Shown here piece after piece: positions 22,621 through 35,809 of a stretch of DNA of 64,000 nt. Position 1 is the stretch's first letter, and each line of letters opens with the position of its first letter. Made by a program: the position numbers and the translations under genes. Origin of the DNA: Chaenocephalus aceratus. Its lineage: Eukaryota; Chordata; Actinopteri; Perciformes; Channichthyidae. The stretch covers positions 35,218,459-35,282,458 of the forward strand of contig CM043800.1 of NCBI GenBank assembly GCA_023974075.1, given 5' to 3'. Below the pieces are notes generated by a model, which was given only the letters and a program-made list of their open reading frames with translations, did no database searches and was not told the DNA's origin.

Positions 22621-23556
22621 CAATAGAGATGTTTTTATTTTAAAGTAAATTCAGATGGAACATAGTAAAAACATGTAAATTCTAATGTCCGCCTAAAAAA
22701 AAAACATTACTTATAGTGAAAACCACCCTTGAATGATGGGTTTAGTAGACTAAAAGCTTTAGGAATCCAAACTATAACATATAATAAGTACCCTGTATCA
22801 AGATTGATGCAAAACAAGTGAAATTTGACCTTTTTAGAGAGGTTTAGAAAAATAAAGTCCACCTCACCTCTGGGTAATTTGGGAACTATCAGTTCCATTT
22901 GAACGTTTTCACTGTAAAAATCATTGTATTACTTCATTCCATCCAAATACAACTGTTGTGAAAAAATAAATAAAATGCAAATGAAACATACTCTGTTATC
23001 CTCTTAGGCCCCACGGATCCGAAATCGCGTCATTTGCAGGAAACAACGTCTAAGGAACCTTAATATTTAATAAACTATGAATATTTTATATCCATAGAAC
23101 GGGAAAAAAAAACTAATTTAACTGATCTTTTTCATTTATTTTTTCACAAAAAACACACAATACTAACAGTGAGCCTCTGAATTAGCCCCGAGCGAAAAAT
23201 GCTAACCTATTACTGTACCGAAAATCACTCCTAGCTCCCTTATTACTTATCCTAGCTCCACATCCAAAACATTGTTTATGACCGCAAGGAGACACAGAAT
23301 CTAACGGTGCCCACCTCAACACTAAAAGATACAAACTAGCGAGGTTACCAACAAAAACGTACATCAAAACAAGTGGCGCTAGGTATTAGCATTAGCACTG
23401 CCCACACCCACCGCGTGTTCCAATGAAAAGCATACATATATATAAATAAAGTATAAAGTATAGGTCAACACATTTCCGTATAACACACCAATTCCGATAT
23501 TACTCACGTTTGACAACGTGGAGCATGGTTTCTATGTACCGAGAAGTGGGTAGTTG
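22621..23556. other. No gene seen
   Basis: AT-rich. Short ORFs here have no recognisable content or splice signals. Confidence 0.55.
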
Positions 23557-24492
23557 TAGTGATGTTACGTATTGCGCCGAGGCTTCGAAGCGTGTGTCGA
23601 GTAATCCCCGAAGCTTTTTGTGAAGCATGTATCGAGGCTTGTATCGTTTTGGGCCAGTGACGTCATCGATGACAAACGAAGCCTCGCTGCCTGTCGATAC
23701 CACGTGACTGCTTCAGGAAGCGATTCAGATCGGTTGAACCGCTGAACCACAACGCTCATAATAACCATGGATGTGAACTAAGAACCATATTACCCCTCCT
23801 GTACCCGGGCCCGGTGACACGATGGAATCAAGAGAGCTCAGACCCTCACTTATATAGAAGTCGGAACATGTCATAAGTATAAATAGATACAAGCATAAAT
23901 AAATGTAGGAATAAAAACATGAATAAATAATAAATATGTTACAGTGTTTTCAAGGAGCTTTAGTGTGTGTGCTGTGGCTCAGCTGGAAAGCAGTTGACTC
24001 ATGACCGCAGGGTCCCTGGTTCAACAACTGGACAATACATATTTGTTGTTGTTTATAAAAACTACAGCTAAATGAGATAATGTAGTTAATAAATGTATTC
24101 TTTGATATGGTTTAGCCTTTCTCAGGCTACAACATGGTTAAGTTTATGAATATTATTAAGGAATACAAATCCCTCTTTGCAATGTTTAGCAGCCTCCTTA
24201 GGCTTTTCAATCACAATCATTAAACTGGAATAAATACAATATTGTTAACATGAAAATATGATTTAATGTTCGTTGTTTAGAGTTATTCTAAGGCTTTACT
24301 CAATGGGAACTCGGTATGAGATAGATAGAGCACACTGTTGAGATGTCCAATCTGCCTGTTTTACACACTTTGACCAGCAGGGGGTTTGTGTTCAAATGAA
24401 GCCCATGATGAAGCCTCATGAGATGAACCCTTTTGCGAACCAATTGGCTGGAAAGCTTCAAAGCTTCATAAGGCTTCATCTCACCATCACTA
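23557..24492. mobile_element. hAT element with perfect 8-bp target duplication
   Basis: Starts tagtgatg, ends catcacta, and is flanked on both sides by ggtagttg. It is rich in gaagctt/gcttcg subterminal words. No transposase is encoded. A tRNA-like segment lies inside. The intact target duplication shows insertion as a unit. Confidence 0.8.
23960..24030 (+). other. tRNA-like segment inside the hAT element
   Basis: A box A-like tggctcagctgg is followed about 35 bp later by a box B-like ggttcaac. The spacing suits a tRNA or the head of a tRNA-derived SINE. Pairing is too poor to call a functional tRNA. Confidence 0.3.
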
Positions 24493-24953
24493 GGTAGTTG
24501 AATGAGTCTGTTGACGACAAAACCTCCGCGCAACCTCCAGACAGCCAAGGCAAGCTACCTGAATTAAGTCTCTCCCTAAACCGGCAATACCGGAAATGTG
24601 ACATCCGGTTTGTCCTTCACAATAAAGTTTTTCAAAATAAAGGTACATTTAATATTGACGTATCAAATTGATTCAAATGTCTTACACAACACATGTATCG
24701 AGACAATAAATGAACTGTTTATATAGTCGATCAACACCGTGTATGTTACTCATTACAGGATAATCACATGGCACTAAATGAGACCGGCTGTTCTTCTCTG
24801 TTGACATCCTGCTGGTTTAAATTACGTGTTCTTTAGGCTCTGTGCACAAGATGGCGTCTATCAACTTCCGGCGGCTGGGTGTGCGGCTGAGTACTTCCGG
24901 TTTGAGTACAGAACTTTGACAGCTTGACAGTTTATGTCACACCGAGAGCAAGA

Positions 24954-25055
24954 ATGAGCGGATTTCGGGGTAAAGTAAAGCGATTGGCCTTCCAGCGTGT
25001 AAGAAAGTCGGCACTACATTGCTGTGTGCCCCTTTGTACAAATTCGTCCAGTTAT
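24954..25055 (+). pseudogene. THAP-domain first-exon fragment
   Basis: ATG at 24954 opens MSGFRGKVKRLAFQRVRKSA and then LHCCVPLCTNSSSYQ. The Cys-x3-Cys-Thr-Asn start resembles a THAP zinc-binding domain. At about 25060 it runs into a common teleost repeat tail (ctttattagtccca), which breaks the domain. It could be a gene exon split by a SINE, or a decayed THAP transposase. Confidence 0.4.
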
Positions 25056-26559
25056 CAGAAACAGAATACCTTTATTAGTCCCACAGAGGGGACATTTGCA
25101 GCGTTACAGCAGGAAAGAGCCACAGACGGCTGAGTGTTGAATATCTTACATGCGTTAAAAAGTACTAAGTTATAATATAATAAACAATATGCTAAAAAAG
25201 TACTAAGTTATAATATAATAAATGCTAAAAAAAAGATAAAAAGTTACATCATTTTCAAAAAAACAGATAAAACACAAATCAAATCTACAAATCAAATCCT
25301 GTAGCAGTTCTTAGGATTTAGCAGTATATTACAGTTATTAAAGATGGCATATGTATATAAAGTATATATTGCACATAAAGCACATAGGCCTATTGCACAT
25401 AGTTTGATGGTATTTAACAGCAGCAAGTTACACAATGTTATAATCGGGAGATAAGTTTCCATTCATTACGGCAAGCCTGGGCAACAACGATTAAAATATT
25501 TCTTGCTCCCAAACCAATTGTGTATTTCATTACAAAAAGCAGTTATACCATACTATGTTTAGGTACTAATGAATTATATCCTCAAAACAAACACACACAA
25601 ATAACAAAGGAAAATACATAATTTAATAAATCCACAATATGATAACATTTCACTGATTAATTTAATAAACTTTTACAAAACATAGGTTGATGTTATATCG
25701 GGGGGGTAAAATATATATTTAAACATTTCGTCAATGAGTCTGCATATTTAAGTAATGTTAGTTTATATAACAGATGAACAGATGTACAATATCCAGAAAG
25801 TAGATGCAAAACATATATATAATGTGTACATTTCCAACATATCCTCTGAAAGAGTGTTAGTCGTTGAGTTGAGTCGTGAGCCATTCGTTTTTTTTTTTCG
25901 TGGTGCGATGTCTGCTGAGAGGTCCTTGTATACCTCGCTGACTTTGAGGACATCTGGGTCTGGCAGCTCCCCCCGCACGGCCTTGTAACGTGTACTCCTT
26001 TGAATATGTTTATATGATAATTAAGACAATTTTACACTCAGACAACAATCACAAAGTTGTAGCAGGCTACATACAATTACTTAGGACAATATATATTACC
26101 TTACACCGTCAGCAACTGTAAACTGCTTTGGCATAGTGGAAATGAACACCATGTCACTCACTCTGCCTGGTTTCACACACTATTAATTACACAAAAGAAT
26201 TGTCAATTTAATTGAAAAGGTCGTTGATGCAACATACTAAATCAGCTCTTGGCACAAAGGAAATACTCATTAAATCGTGGATTGGCTGTGAACACATACT
26301 GTTCTATTGTATTGCATAGAAAGATTTGTTACTGTTCTGCTAGTAGTGGAAATACTGTTTGTAGTCGTAGATAGAAAAACAAAGATGGAAAACATTTCAC
26401 CATACATTGTTTAGGACTTTTATATGTATTGGGTGTTTATGGTTAATGTGGGAAATTAATAAGCAGAGCTGTTGCTGGTAAATTTGTGTGCCATCATAAT
26501 AGCAATGTGTATACAGCGTTTCGTGAATATCTGGAAAAATATGCGAGTAGTTTGGAGTC
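25056..26559. other. No gene seen
   Basis: AT-rich DNA. A two-copy 50-bp repeat (gctaaaaaagtactaagtt) lies at 25140-25230. The minus-strand reading near 25870-25980 (GELPDPDVLKVSEVYKDLSAD) looks protein-like but has no partner and may be a decayed element. Confidence 0.45.
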
Positions 26560-27420
26560 ATTTGAGACATGTAAATCGTCAAAAATGGTACATTCTCTGT
26601 TAGCCTACGTTCGCCCCGATTGAGCTAGCAACTATTTTATTCGCAATTTAACATGATATTGGATATGGGCTTAACTTGTCCTGGACTGGAATTTTCCCGA
26701 TCTTTTCCCGAGGAGGTGTTTGCGAAAAAGCGCTTAAAATGCATGAATAACACAGATTTTTCAAAATGGCCGACTTTCTGGGGGGCGGGGCTAATGGAAG
26801 CTATTTTGAAATATGTCCGCAATTCCATCAGTAATGTCTGTGGCAAGATTGGGGTAGTTTGGAGAAACTATATGTGACTATCGCACAATAGGGGGCGCTA
26901 CTGAGCTGGTGTACAAAAATGTACATTTTTTTTGTACAGTCTGGAAAAAGACGTGGGTTGTGACGTGTTTTCCAAGTTTTGCGTCCGAAAGTCATTTTAA
27001 CGATTTTGTGGCATTTAAATCGTCAAAATTGGTACATGTTCCGTTAGCTTACGAGCTCCCCGTTTGAGCAGTCGACTATTCATTCACAATTTAGCATCAC
27101 ATTGGATATGGGCTGATCTTGTCCTGGTTTGAAATTTTTCCGATCATTTTCCTAGGACAAGTATGCGAAAATGCGCATAAAATGGACATATTTCAAAATG
27201 GCCGACTTCATGGGGGCGGAGATAATGGAAGCCATTTTGAAATATGTCCGCATTTCCATGAGGAATCTCTGTGCCAAGTTTTGGGTAGTTCGAAGAAACT
27301 ATATTTGACTACCGCACAATAGGGGGCGCTACTGAGACATATTTGCTAAAACGTCCGATTTTTTTCTACAGTCTGGAAAAGGTTGTGGGCTGTGACATGC
27401 GTTCCGAATTTAAAGGCCGT
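26560..27420. repeat. Two diverged tandem units of a 430-bp repeat
   Basis: Unit 1 (about 26560-26990) and unit 2 (about 26995-27420) share ordered blocks: taaatcgtcaaaa, ggatatggg, aaaatggccgactt, gaaatatgtccgca, and ccgcacaatagggggcgcta. Sequence to about 28270 continues in the same non-coding style (tggcgctagagagcaagg near 28060). This resembles a widespread teleost repeat of unknown class. Confidence 0.6.
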
Positions 27421-28678
27421 AACTCATTTTCTCCCCTACTTATGGCTCGGTACATTTTTTAACCCTTCGATTTCGAGAAAAAACTGAATAGGACACGCCC
27501 ACATTTTTCATTGGTTGCGACCCTTTAAATCTCAGTTTATACTCACCCTGCCAGTATGTCTATGACAATACATATTTTTTTAGTCCATCGGTTCTTGAGA
27601 TATAAATTAGTTGTGTTTTTGTCCGAAATTAACATTGTTTGTTGTGCCTATTCCCCAAGACACACTGAACCTATCCACCGAAATCTGTGATATTTGGATA
27701 CATTTTGGATGAATTGTGAGCATTTATGTGTTGGCCACACCCGTTTGCTAATACGTTTTGATTGATGTCGGCCACATTTTTCCACACCTCGTGCTCATTT
27801 TGTACGGTAATGTGTCTGCCCCTCCATTGATGCTGTGCACTAAGTTTGGTTTGGAAAATCAAGAAATTGGAATTTAAGTTAATATTTCAATGTTTTTCAC
27901 ATTATGCTAATTAAAAAAAAATCAAAGTAGGCGGAGCTTCGGGATATGAGAGGATAATATGTAGAGCTGCTCCACCCGGATAAGTGTGCAAAATGTCAGG
28001 TCCGTCAGACTTACGCTGCGACTTTGTAAATTTTTCGAAACACTGAATTTACACAGGTGGCGCTAGAGAGCAAGGTGAAAAATGTTCACCCATCGAATCC
28101 AGAATGTTAACATTTTCACCGGTCCTGGCGGCGTTGCCAAATGTCGCTACATGAATAGTGTCGTAACCCCCTCAAAAACAGGTCGAAAGTGCAGAACCGG
28201 TAACAGAAGAATAATAATACTGACGATTTCAATAGGTCTTTGCACTACGTGCTCAGGCCCTAATAAAATGTCTCCACTGATCTGTGTTGTAAATTTGATT
28301 TATGTATGATTCCAATCGCTTTATATAGTCAAAATCAGCACATTTGCAGAGCTCATCTACAACTACGGGTAGCGATGAGAAGTGAGGCAGGGAGGAGCTC
28401 TGCCTCTCGTAAGCCCACAGTAACTTGCTGGAACGCGGGTACTTAGTTTGTGAGCGTGCTCAAGCCAGTTACTGTGGGGTGAGGTGAGGCACAGATGAGC
28501 TCTGCCTCACCTCAGAATGCGTCACCACACAGAAACTGGCTGGAAAGCGGGCCCTAAGCGCATGCCTGCACCATCTCACTGTATGTCACCAATGTAATGT
28601 TTTTAGATCCCTTTATTACATTTATCCTCGCCATCCATAGTCTCTAAATAACTTATTTCACGTATATATGATATTTAG

Positions 28679-28927
28679 GTTCGCTGGTCTCATCATACAA
28701 CGGCAATGAAAAAAGCACCAGGGGAGGCAGCCACAACCTCTGCCGCACTGAAGGGGGCGCAAGTGAGCCCACAGGTTCTTGTTGCTACTGTTATTCTAGG
28801 CAGAAACATTAGACGCAAACAACAAACTAGACTTTTGAAACTACAGGTAGATATGGAGGACTTTTACAAAAAAGTAATAGAGATTATTGTCCAGAAGGAG
28901 AGCATGGACTTAATCTTCAAGTCAAGG
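28679..28927 (+). other. Exon-like open segment, unrecognised
   Basis: Bounded by an acceptor-like atatttag and a good donor gtaaga, and open throughout in the frame that starts VRWSHHTTAMKKAPGEAA and later reads LQVDMEDFYKKVIEIIVQKE. No family recognised and no neighbouring exon found. It may derive from a transposable element. Confidence 0.25.
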
Positions 28928-29292
28928 TAAGACCACAATTGTAATGAAAATGGGATCTTACTAAGAAAGAACAATCCAATATTTACATGTTGGGTATCCT
29001 TTTGTTGAACGGTGTGTTTAAAATGAATCGAAGCAACAGACTAAAAAAGCTTTTGAAAATAACGGAATATTTCGATTAAGGTGAAAATATAATATTTGTA
29101 AATCTGACTCTGAAAGAGTCAGTGCCTCACCAGCCACGAACCTCACCGCACGTCACTGGGAGTAACCAATGTACTCAAGCCTGATCCAAATAATGCTAAC
29201 CTATGTCTGTTGCTCCTGGTTTGCACTTTTTACGTTACTACGAACATGAAACTATTCAGCAAAACGTTCATTAATAATCTAAATTATAGTGT

Positions 29293-29563
29293 TTGGGATA
29301 AAACTCGAACCTCCTGGTGGACACCGGTGGTCAGGGAAGCCGTCCGACTGAAGAAGGAGGCCTTCAGGGATTTGTTATACCGGGGGACTCCCGAGGCAGT
29401 TGCAAGGTACCGACAGGCCCGAAGGGCAGCAGCCTCATCCGTGGCCGAGGAAAAGCAGCGGGTGTGGGAGAAGTTCGGAGAAGACATGGAAAAGGACTTT
29501 CGGGCAGCACCAAAGTTGTTCTGGAAAACCTTCCGACACCTCAGGAGGGGGAAGCAGATTAAT
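29293..29563 (+). mobile_element. LINE ORF2 fragment (endonuclease-RT linker)
   Basis: The frame at 29293-29563 reads KTRTSWWTPVVREAVRLKKEAF, then a YRQARRAAASSVAEEKQR stretch and LFWKTFRHLRRGK. Trp-Trp followed by a basic helical linker and FWK..R.LR.GK is typical of the region between endonuclease and reverse transcriptase in non-LTR retrotransposons. Both flanking domains are missing. The exact clade is not determined. Confidence 0.6.
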
Positions 29564-29734
29564 TTGTGTTGTAACTACGCCACGAAACTCACTCTGGCTG
29601 CTAGTCAGGGTCATTACTCCCTGGTTTATGTCCTTCATTTCTTCCTCATGCTGCCGCAGACGTTGAGCCTGAGAGCAGAGCGCTGCCCTCAGGGTTTGAG
29701 AGTCGGCTGAGTCCATTTGTTGGCCAGATCATAA

Positions 29735-30110
29735 TGTTACGACTGGAGCACACAAAAACTGATAGGACCCAAATGCACGACACTAGACAAAAGATGATTC
29801 AAAAAAGGTTTTACTGTGATGATAAAACAAGGTAATCCATTCACAAGGTTCAAAACGATCTGGCACTTGGCACAGGGAACACACAGAATATATACAAAAG
29901 CAAGGGACTCCACAGGTGCAAACAATAAGGGCGGGGCAGGTAATCAGGTCCGTGGACAAACAGGCAAGGTAGGAATCGAACTACCTGAAATGAGAAGGGA
30001 AATGACAAAGTAAAACAGGAAATGGCAGACACGGACTTGACAATATAGACTCACAGAGAAATAATACTAACAGATCTGACGAGACACAACAAGGAGAGGC
30101 CCAGGGAAAA
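29735..30110. repeat. Interspersed repeat, loosely related to 6421-6990
   Basis: Opens gttacgactgg, then aggacccaaatgca, as in the AFGP-upstream repeat, but diverges afterwards. No ORF content. Confidence 0.35.
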
Positions 30111-31988
30111 CAACATCTATCTTGGAACTGCAATTACTTATCTTAAAGAGATTGCAACATTATACTCCTTTAAAAATTGGTCAATTCATTCAAACACATT
30201 TATTATGTACACAATAAAAACCTCAACAAATATATTGATCCTGGCTTAACCAGCGACCTTTACTCTATTGTTCATAAGCTCAGTAGTTTAACAACTATAG
30301 GAATTGTAGTAATGTCTGTAGACCAATTGTACTAGAAATAATTTGAAACAGTTTAATAAAGAATGTTAAACTATATTTAAAACTGTAATTGAACTTCAAC
30401 TTATATCAATTATCCCATTCCAGTGGCCAGTTGGAATAGACAATCAACAAAGTTTTCATTTTTCAACAACAGCGCAAAAGGTTTCAATCACAATTATGTC
30501 TGAGTCTAGTTCTGTGTTATCTGCTTTGTTTCGGAATGTGTTCAATACATTACGTTTTTTTATTCATTATTACCATACAATACATAGATTAAGAATAAAT
30601 GAAACAAATAATACAACATTGAAATATTTGAGCAGACAGATTTTTTGCAACCCTGATTTCCTCAGGCCGGTATTTATGACCAGCAGTTATGCCTCTGAGG
30701 GTCCCGGGTGTAAGACAGATGCAGGACACAAAAACACTCTTTTGCTATTTATTTTCCTTTTTGCAGTACATTTACATTACAATGTATAATCTTGCTCTAC
30801 ATCCCTACATCATCCATTTTTCTCAAGTCATTTACTTTTGGTGAGATAACTAACGTTTATTTCATTTTACCCTGGCTGTGGACTGATTCATTATTAGTTG
30901 TTACAAAGCATACACAAGACGGCGGGTAGACAAACCAATATGGAAACAATTAGACAAACAAACATGAACTCGCAACAAACACCAGCGTGACAGCAAAGCT
31001 CATCCAACTTAATTTAATCCGAATTAGAGAGATCTCAGTGGGGGTAGGGAAATATCTGTTTAATATGAGTGCCTTCTTACTCATATATACTTGTACAAGT
31101 GCTAAGAACGGAATCTGTTGAAGAGCAATAACTAATTTATTCTCAAATCAACAACCACTATGCTAATTTAGTGGTGCTTTGCTCGTGCCGTCCAGAGAGC
31201 AGAGTCTTTTTTATTTATCCAGTACCATGTCTTCCAACAACAGCCAAATTCAACAACTCATCAGTTATGAAACACAGCGCTATGTCACATTCTTGCGTAC
31301 CACCCTTCCCATTAATGACCGTTTTGTTTAGTTCCAAATCGACATGGTGTGAGGAAAAGAATATGTGGCACTCTGTGCTTCTTCCTCTCTGCCTGCGGCT
31401 CCCCGCATGGGAGGGGATAATTCACACACACCCTTTCTGCAGCAGCAACAGGCAGATGTGAGGCGATGCGTGCCGTTGATTCAACCAGTTGACCACTGAG
31501 ATCTCCAGAATTCGGCGATTTGTTTCAATACAAATCTATCACATTGCTCCTAATGCAGAAGTCCACTTTACTGATGCTCTCTTTAAGGTCTCTCCGAATA
31601 TTTGCTGTGTGTAATTGTCTGGTAATTTAATTCCAGGAAACACACCCAGAGGAAATCAGTCAAAATCGATATTCCTAGGTTATTATTACCCCCAAATATT
31701 CTTATTGTTTTTTACATGAGCTGTGCTTGCTCTGTAGGCACCTGCCCCAGCAGCAATCACAGGGGAAATCGGCCAGGACAAAATCCCCTAGACACCGATT
31801 CGCCAGGTTATGATTAAACCCCCAAATGTAAAGAGTAGAGAAACCAAAAAAAATGCAGCCGCTCAGTTTCACAGGTAATTTATGATACCGTCAATCACAG
31901 ATTCTGGTAAGGCAATCTCCAAATATAGATTTGAAATTACACTTACCAGTCTCTGAAAATCTTTTGGTATCCTATCGTGACGCCAATT
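30111..31988. other. No gene seen
   Basis: AT-rich. The part next to 31988 may be the leader of the minus-strand LTR element that follows. Short ORFs have no recognisable content. Confidence 0.5.
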
Positions 31989-32405
31989 TGTGATGAAAAC
32001 TTCTGTGCAGCAATGCAGAACCAATGCTCAGGAAATGATGGAAGCTGGAAAGTCTTTAGTCAAACACTGTTATTTATTGAGAGAGAATAACGGCCGGAGA
32101 GTTCACAAGGTAAAGTCACAACTTTCATTATGAGACACCAAGCCAACTCTGAAGACATAAAGTTAATCATGGATCTGTATATCCCACAAGGAGGGACTTA
32201 GAAACCATCCTTTCCTACCCTAATCATTACCAGACATTTGGAACAAAGACACCTTTGTATTGCAACTTCACATGTGCCCAAACCCCTCACTCACAGGAAG
32301 GCAGAAGACCTATTGACCTGTGTCCTCCTGAAGTTACTTGCAGGAACATGCAAGAAAGACTGAGAATCTCTAAATACACAGATCGGATTAAAATATTCTC
32401 TTACA
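31989..32405 (-). mobile_element. LTR of a retrotransposon with primer-binding site
   Basis: On the minus strand the 417-bp segment starts TGTAAGAGAA and ends TTTTCATCACA (TG...CA). It contains an AATAAA and is followed at once by aattggcgtcacgat, which resembles a tRNA primer-binding site of Ty3/gypsy-type elements. No gag or pol follows, and no second LTR is in the window. Confidence 0.55.
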
Positions 32406-34196
32406 GTGAGGACTAGAATGTTGTAGTAGATGCGATGAGAGACAGGAAGCCAGTGGAGGTCTTTGAGGAATGGGGTGATGTGATGCCATGATTTGTTATG
32501 CGTAAGGAGATGTGCAGCTGCATTTTGAACCCGTTGGAGTCTGTTGAGGGATGTAGTGCTGATGCCGTAAAGAAGTGAGTTGCAGTGGTCGAGGCGGGAG
32601 GAAATTAAGGCATGGATTAGTCGTTCGGTTGCGGGGCGGGTGAGAGAGGGTAGGATGTATGTGGGTATGGACCAGGCCTCAATTAGACCCCTCCAGCTAG
32701 TTCAGAATGCAGCTGCACGTCTTCTTACTGGCCATAAAAAGCGCGACCATATCACCCCAATTCTGGCTTCATTGCACTGGCTTCCAGTTCGGGTTCAGAA
32801 TAGATTTTAAACTCCTTTTATTTGTTTTTAAAGCCCTAAATGGGATGGCTCCTGCCTATATAGCCGAACTCCTCCATCGCTACACCCCAGGCAGAGCCTT
32901 AAGGTCGGCTGATCAGCTGTTGTTGATAGTGCCTAAGACCAGGCTTAAAACCCGAGGGTATCGAGCTTTTGCAGCGGCTGGCCCTAGGCTCTGGAATACT
33001 TTGCCCCTCCATGTGAGGTCGGCCCAGACCCTGGGGATTTTTAAATCAACACTTAAAACTCACTTTTTCTCTTTGGCTTTTGTTTAATTATCTATTTATT
33101 CATTTATTTATTTAGTTATTTATTTATTTATTCATTTAGTTCTTTATTTTAATATTTATAACATAACATAGGATTTCATAAAGTATTTTTAAAATAATTT
33201 ATACATTATTCAAATATAGGAATAGTAGATAGGATTACTTAAAATATAGTACCTTATATTTCATCTTTTTTCCCTTTAGACCCTTGCGGTTTATTCTTAA
33301 AAATCCTTACCCTTACACACCCCTCATTTTCCCTCTGCTGGTCTATGGCCTTGTAGAGGGTAATGGGGTACAGAGTCGCTTAGATAAGTGGGGGAGTGCA
33401 TCTGACAAAGAGATAGGTTGTTGTGCTCCCTATCTCTGTTTCTTATCCTATATCTAATAGAACTGCTCGGGTCTTGATAGATTGAGTGGGGAAGTTCATG
33501 AGATCTTTTTAGAGGGTTATCAAGAATAACTTTTATCCAATGACCTTTTCCCTCTCTGTCTGTGTCTGTGTATTCTCTTGTTCCGATTAACCCAGCCAAA
33601 TCTTTTTTCTTGTTTTGTATCTATATCTACGCTGGGAACCGGAGTCGAGGCTGATCCTCTTGCTGTAGTCCTGTGTCTTGGATCCTCTATCCTGAGTTCT
33701 GGATTAAGTCGTGGATTTCGGGGCGTGGCTGAACCTGTCTCTGCGGTCCTGCCTTGGGTCTCGTCATGCTGCTTCCCTGATGGCTTCCACAGGATTGTAG
33801 CTGACATCCTTGTGGATTCATCTTCTTATTACAGACACATGCATTTCCTAACATTCGGTCTATATGCTGTAAAATGTATTATCTCTTTGATTTACACACG
33901 GCATCTATTGCACGTCTGTCTGTCCTGGGAGAGGGATCCCTGCTCTGTTGCTCTCCCTGAGGTTTCTCCCATTTTTACCCTTTAAACTGTGGGTTTTCTC
34001 TGAAAGTTTTTCCTTGTACGATGTGAGGGTCTAAGGATAGAGGGTGTCGTTTTTCTCATACTGATATTCTGAACAATCTGTGCTGTTGTATTTGCTGTAA
34101 AGTGTCTCTACTATAGGCTATTTTTATTATATATATATTTTGGCTCTACCAAAAATCGTTTATAAATGTGCTATATAAATAAAACTTGATTTAGGA
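32406..34196 (+). mobile_element. L2 LINE 3' fragment with 5' inversion, in an older L2
   Basis: Plus-strand coding from about 32670 gives the L2 reverse transcriptase end (LQLVQNAAARLL, then DHITPILASLHWLPV, FKALNGMAPAYIAELL, and SAQTLGIFKSTLKTHFF), followed by a 1.1-kb 3' UTR and the tail tgctatataaataaaac at about 34190. The first part (about 32575-32665) is inverted (minus-strand RLIHALISSRLDHCNS), a typical 5' inversion of LINE insertion. It lies in an older minus-strand L2 fragment (32406-32575, and probably 34197-34350). Confidence 0.75.
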
Positions 34197-34835
34197 TTTT
34201 TGCAATATTTTGCGGAGGTGTAAAAATGAGGTTTTGACTGTTTGGCGGATGTGAAGTTCGAGGGAGAGGGTGGGGTCAAAGATTACGCCAAGGTTGCATG
34301 CCTGATTGGAGGGGGAAACAATGGTGCCATCGATGGTGAGTGTATAAATATGAGATTATTCTCCACTTGAAACATTATGTGTCTCAAAAACTCTAAAATG
34401 TCATGATAAGTCTATGGTTCCCTTTCACAGAGCAATACTGTGCATAAATGTCAAGTCTTCCCTGTTGCACAAAATTATTTTATTTTTCATGGATGTGTCT
34501 CATTCTGTTATTTCATGCAAATGAGTATTTCCTTCTCTCGCAAAAGTCTGTCCACAATGTATTTTACTTATAAGTCAATCTTGCTGGCGTGAATCGTATA
34601 ATCCTTGCTATCATCTTGTATTTCTTACCCCAAATACATCCTATGCATAGACCCTTTTCATAGCAGAACACATAAATGACAGTTCCAGCTATTATTGCAA
34701 TGCAGCAATTAGTAATACTTTGAGTGACACCTTTGTTTGAAAGGCTAGCTTGAAGTTAATATATCATTATTTTAAAATGAAAATGTATTTAAGAGTTGAG
34801 TCAGACATTTTATTACAATCTCTTTTTGTGTGTAG

Positions 34836-34949
34836 GTGCAGCAGTGTGGCTCGGACCCTCCAGCCCAGTCAAACAGAGACAAAGACCCAAAGAGAGGGAG
34901 GAACGGAGAGCGGGGCTCAGAGAAGACACATGTGACCTGGAAGAGATGA
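34836..34949 (+). CDS. Possible terminal exon, duplicate
   Basis: Identical copy of 368-481. Here the sequence left of the duplication is L2 and repeat DNA, and no upstream exon is seen, so if it is an exon this copy is orphaned. Confidence 0.15.
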   Translation: MQQCGSDPPAQSNRDKDPKRGRNGERGSEKTHVTWKR

Positions 34950-35526
34950 CAAGAAGAATGTCGTCCTGACAGAAGAGCACCTTTGCAAGATAAAGACTCT
35001 AAATCAAAGCGAGAAATACCTGAAAATCAGCCCTCAGTGAAAGTAACAATAGTTTCTGGTGTCATGTTTAGCTGTAATGAGTGGGTGGGACTGACAGGAA
35101 GATTTCTCACTGAGGCCTCCTACTGTTCAATAATTACACTGCCACTATCTCAACAGTAGGTTCAGCACTTATTCTTTATAATCAAAGCATTTTATGAGCC
35201 CCCCTTAAATAATGGAAATTATTTAAATGCTTGACATTATAATTATAACCCTAACTCTTATGAAAAAGGAAGGGGGCTATCACATGACTGGGGAGAGAAA
35301 TGTGCTACCTCACTGTTTAACCCATACCATTATGTTCCTTCTAACAGCTTTTAAACCCTCTACTGTATATCTCTCTGTATATCAAAGCAATATAGCACCA
35401 TCAAACTGTCTTAAATGGTATTAAATCAAATACATAAACCTGTACCTAACACAGACTTGAGCGTATAAGTGATTGGTGTATGTTTTCACATTATAGACAT
35501 GAACAGACAAGTGAATACCAAGTGAT

Positions 35527-35532
35527 TTTATT
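35527..35532 (-). terminator. AATAAA signal of AFGP-B
   Basis: Exact counterpart of 1059-1064. Confidence 0.5.
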
Positions 35533-35656
35533 TCGTTTTCAACATTCTGGCACATGTGTGTTAAGAGTCTTGATTGGCACCAGAGAGAAGACTGAAAAAT
35601 AAAAACCAGTGCTGTGAACCAGTGGGAGAAGTGAAGAAAATAAACTGGTAATTTCT

Positions 35657-35809
35657 TTAGGGATTGGCTGCCTGGACCTCTTCAAACCAGGAGTGGAACT
35701 CACACAGTTTGACGTAGACCCCGGGGTAGTTTGGCTCGGCACATCCCTGACCCCATGACACCAGGCCATGCACCTCTCCCTCACACAAAAGAGGGCTACA
35801 AGAGTCACC
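35657..35809 (-). pseudogene. Relic of trypsinogen last exon, AFGP-B
   Basis: Same 153-nt relic as in copy A, with the same Cys-Ser replacement after Ser195 and the same TAA. The replacements therefore predate the duplication. Confidence 0.9.

Noticed and set aside
22341..22623. Minus-strand ORFs rich in SQNTTAFHKT
   Set aside because: Translation of the 22-bp tandem repeat.
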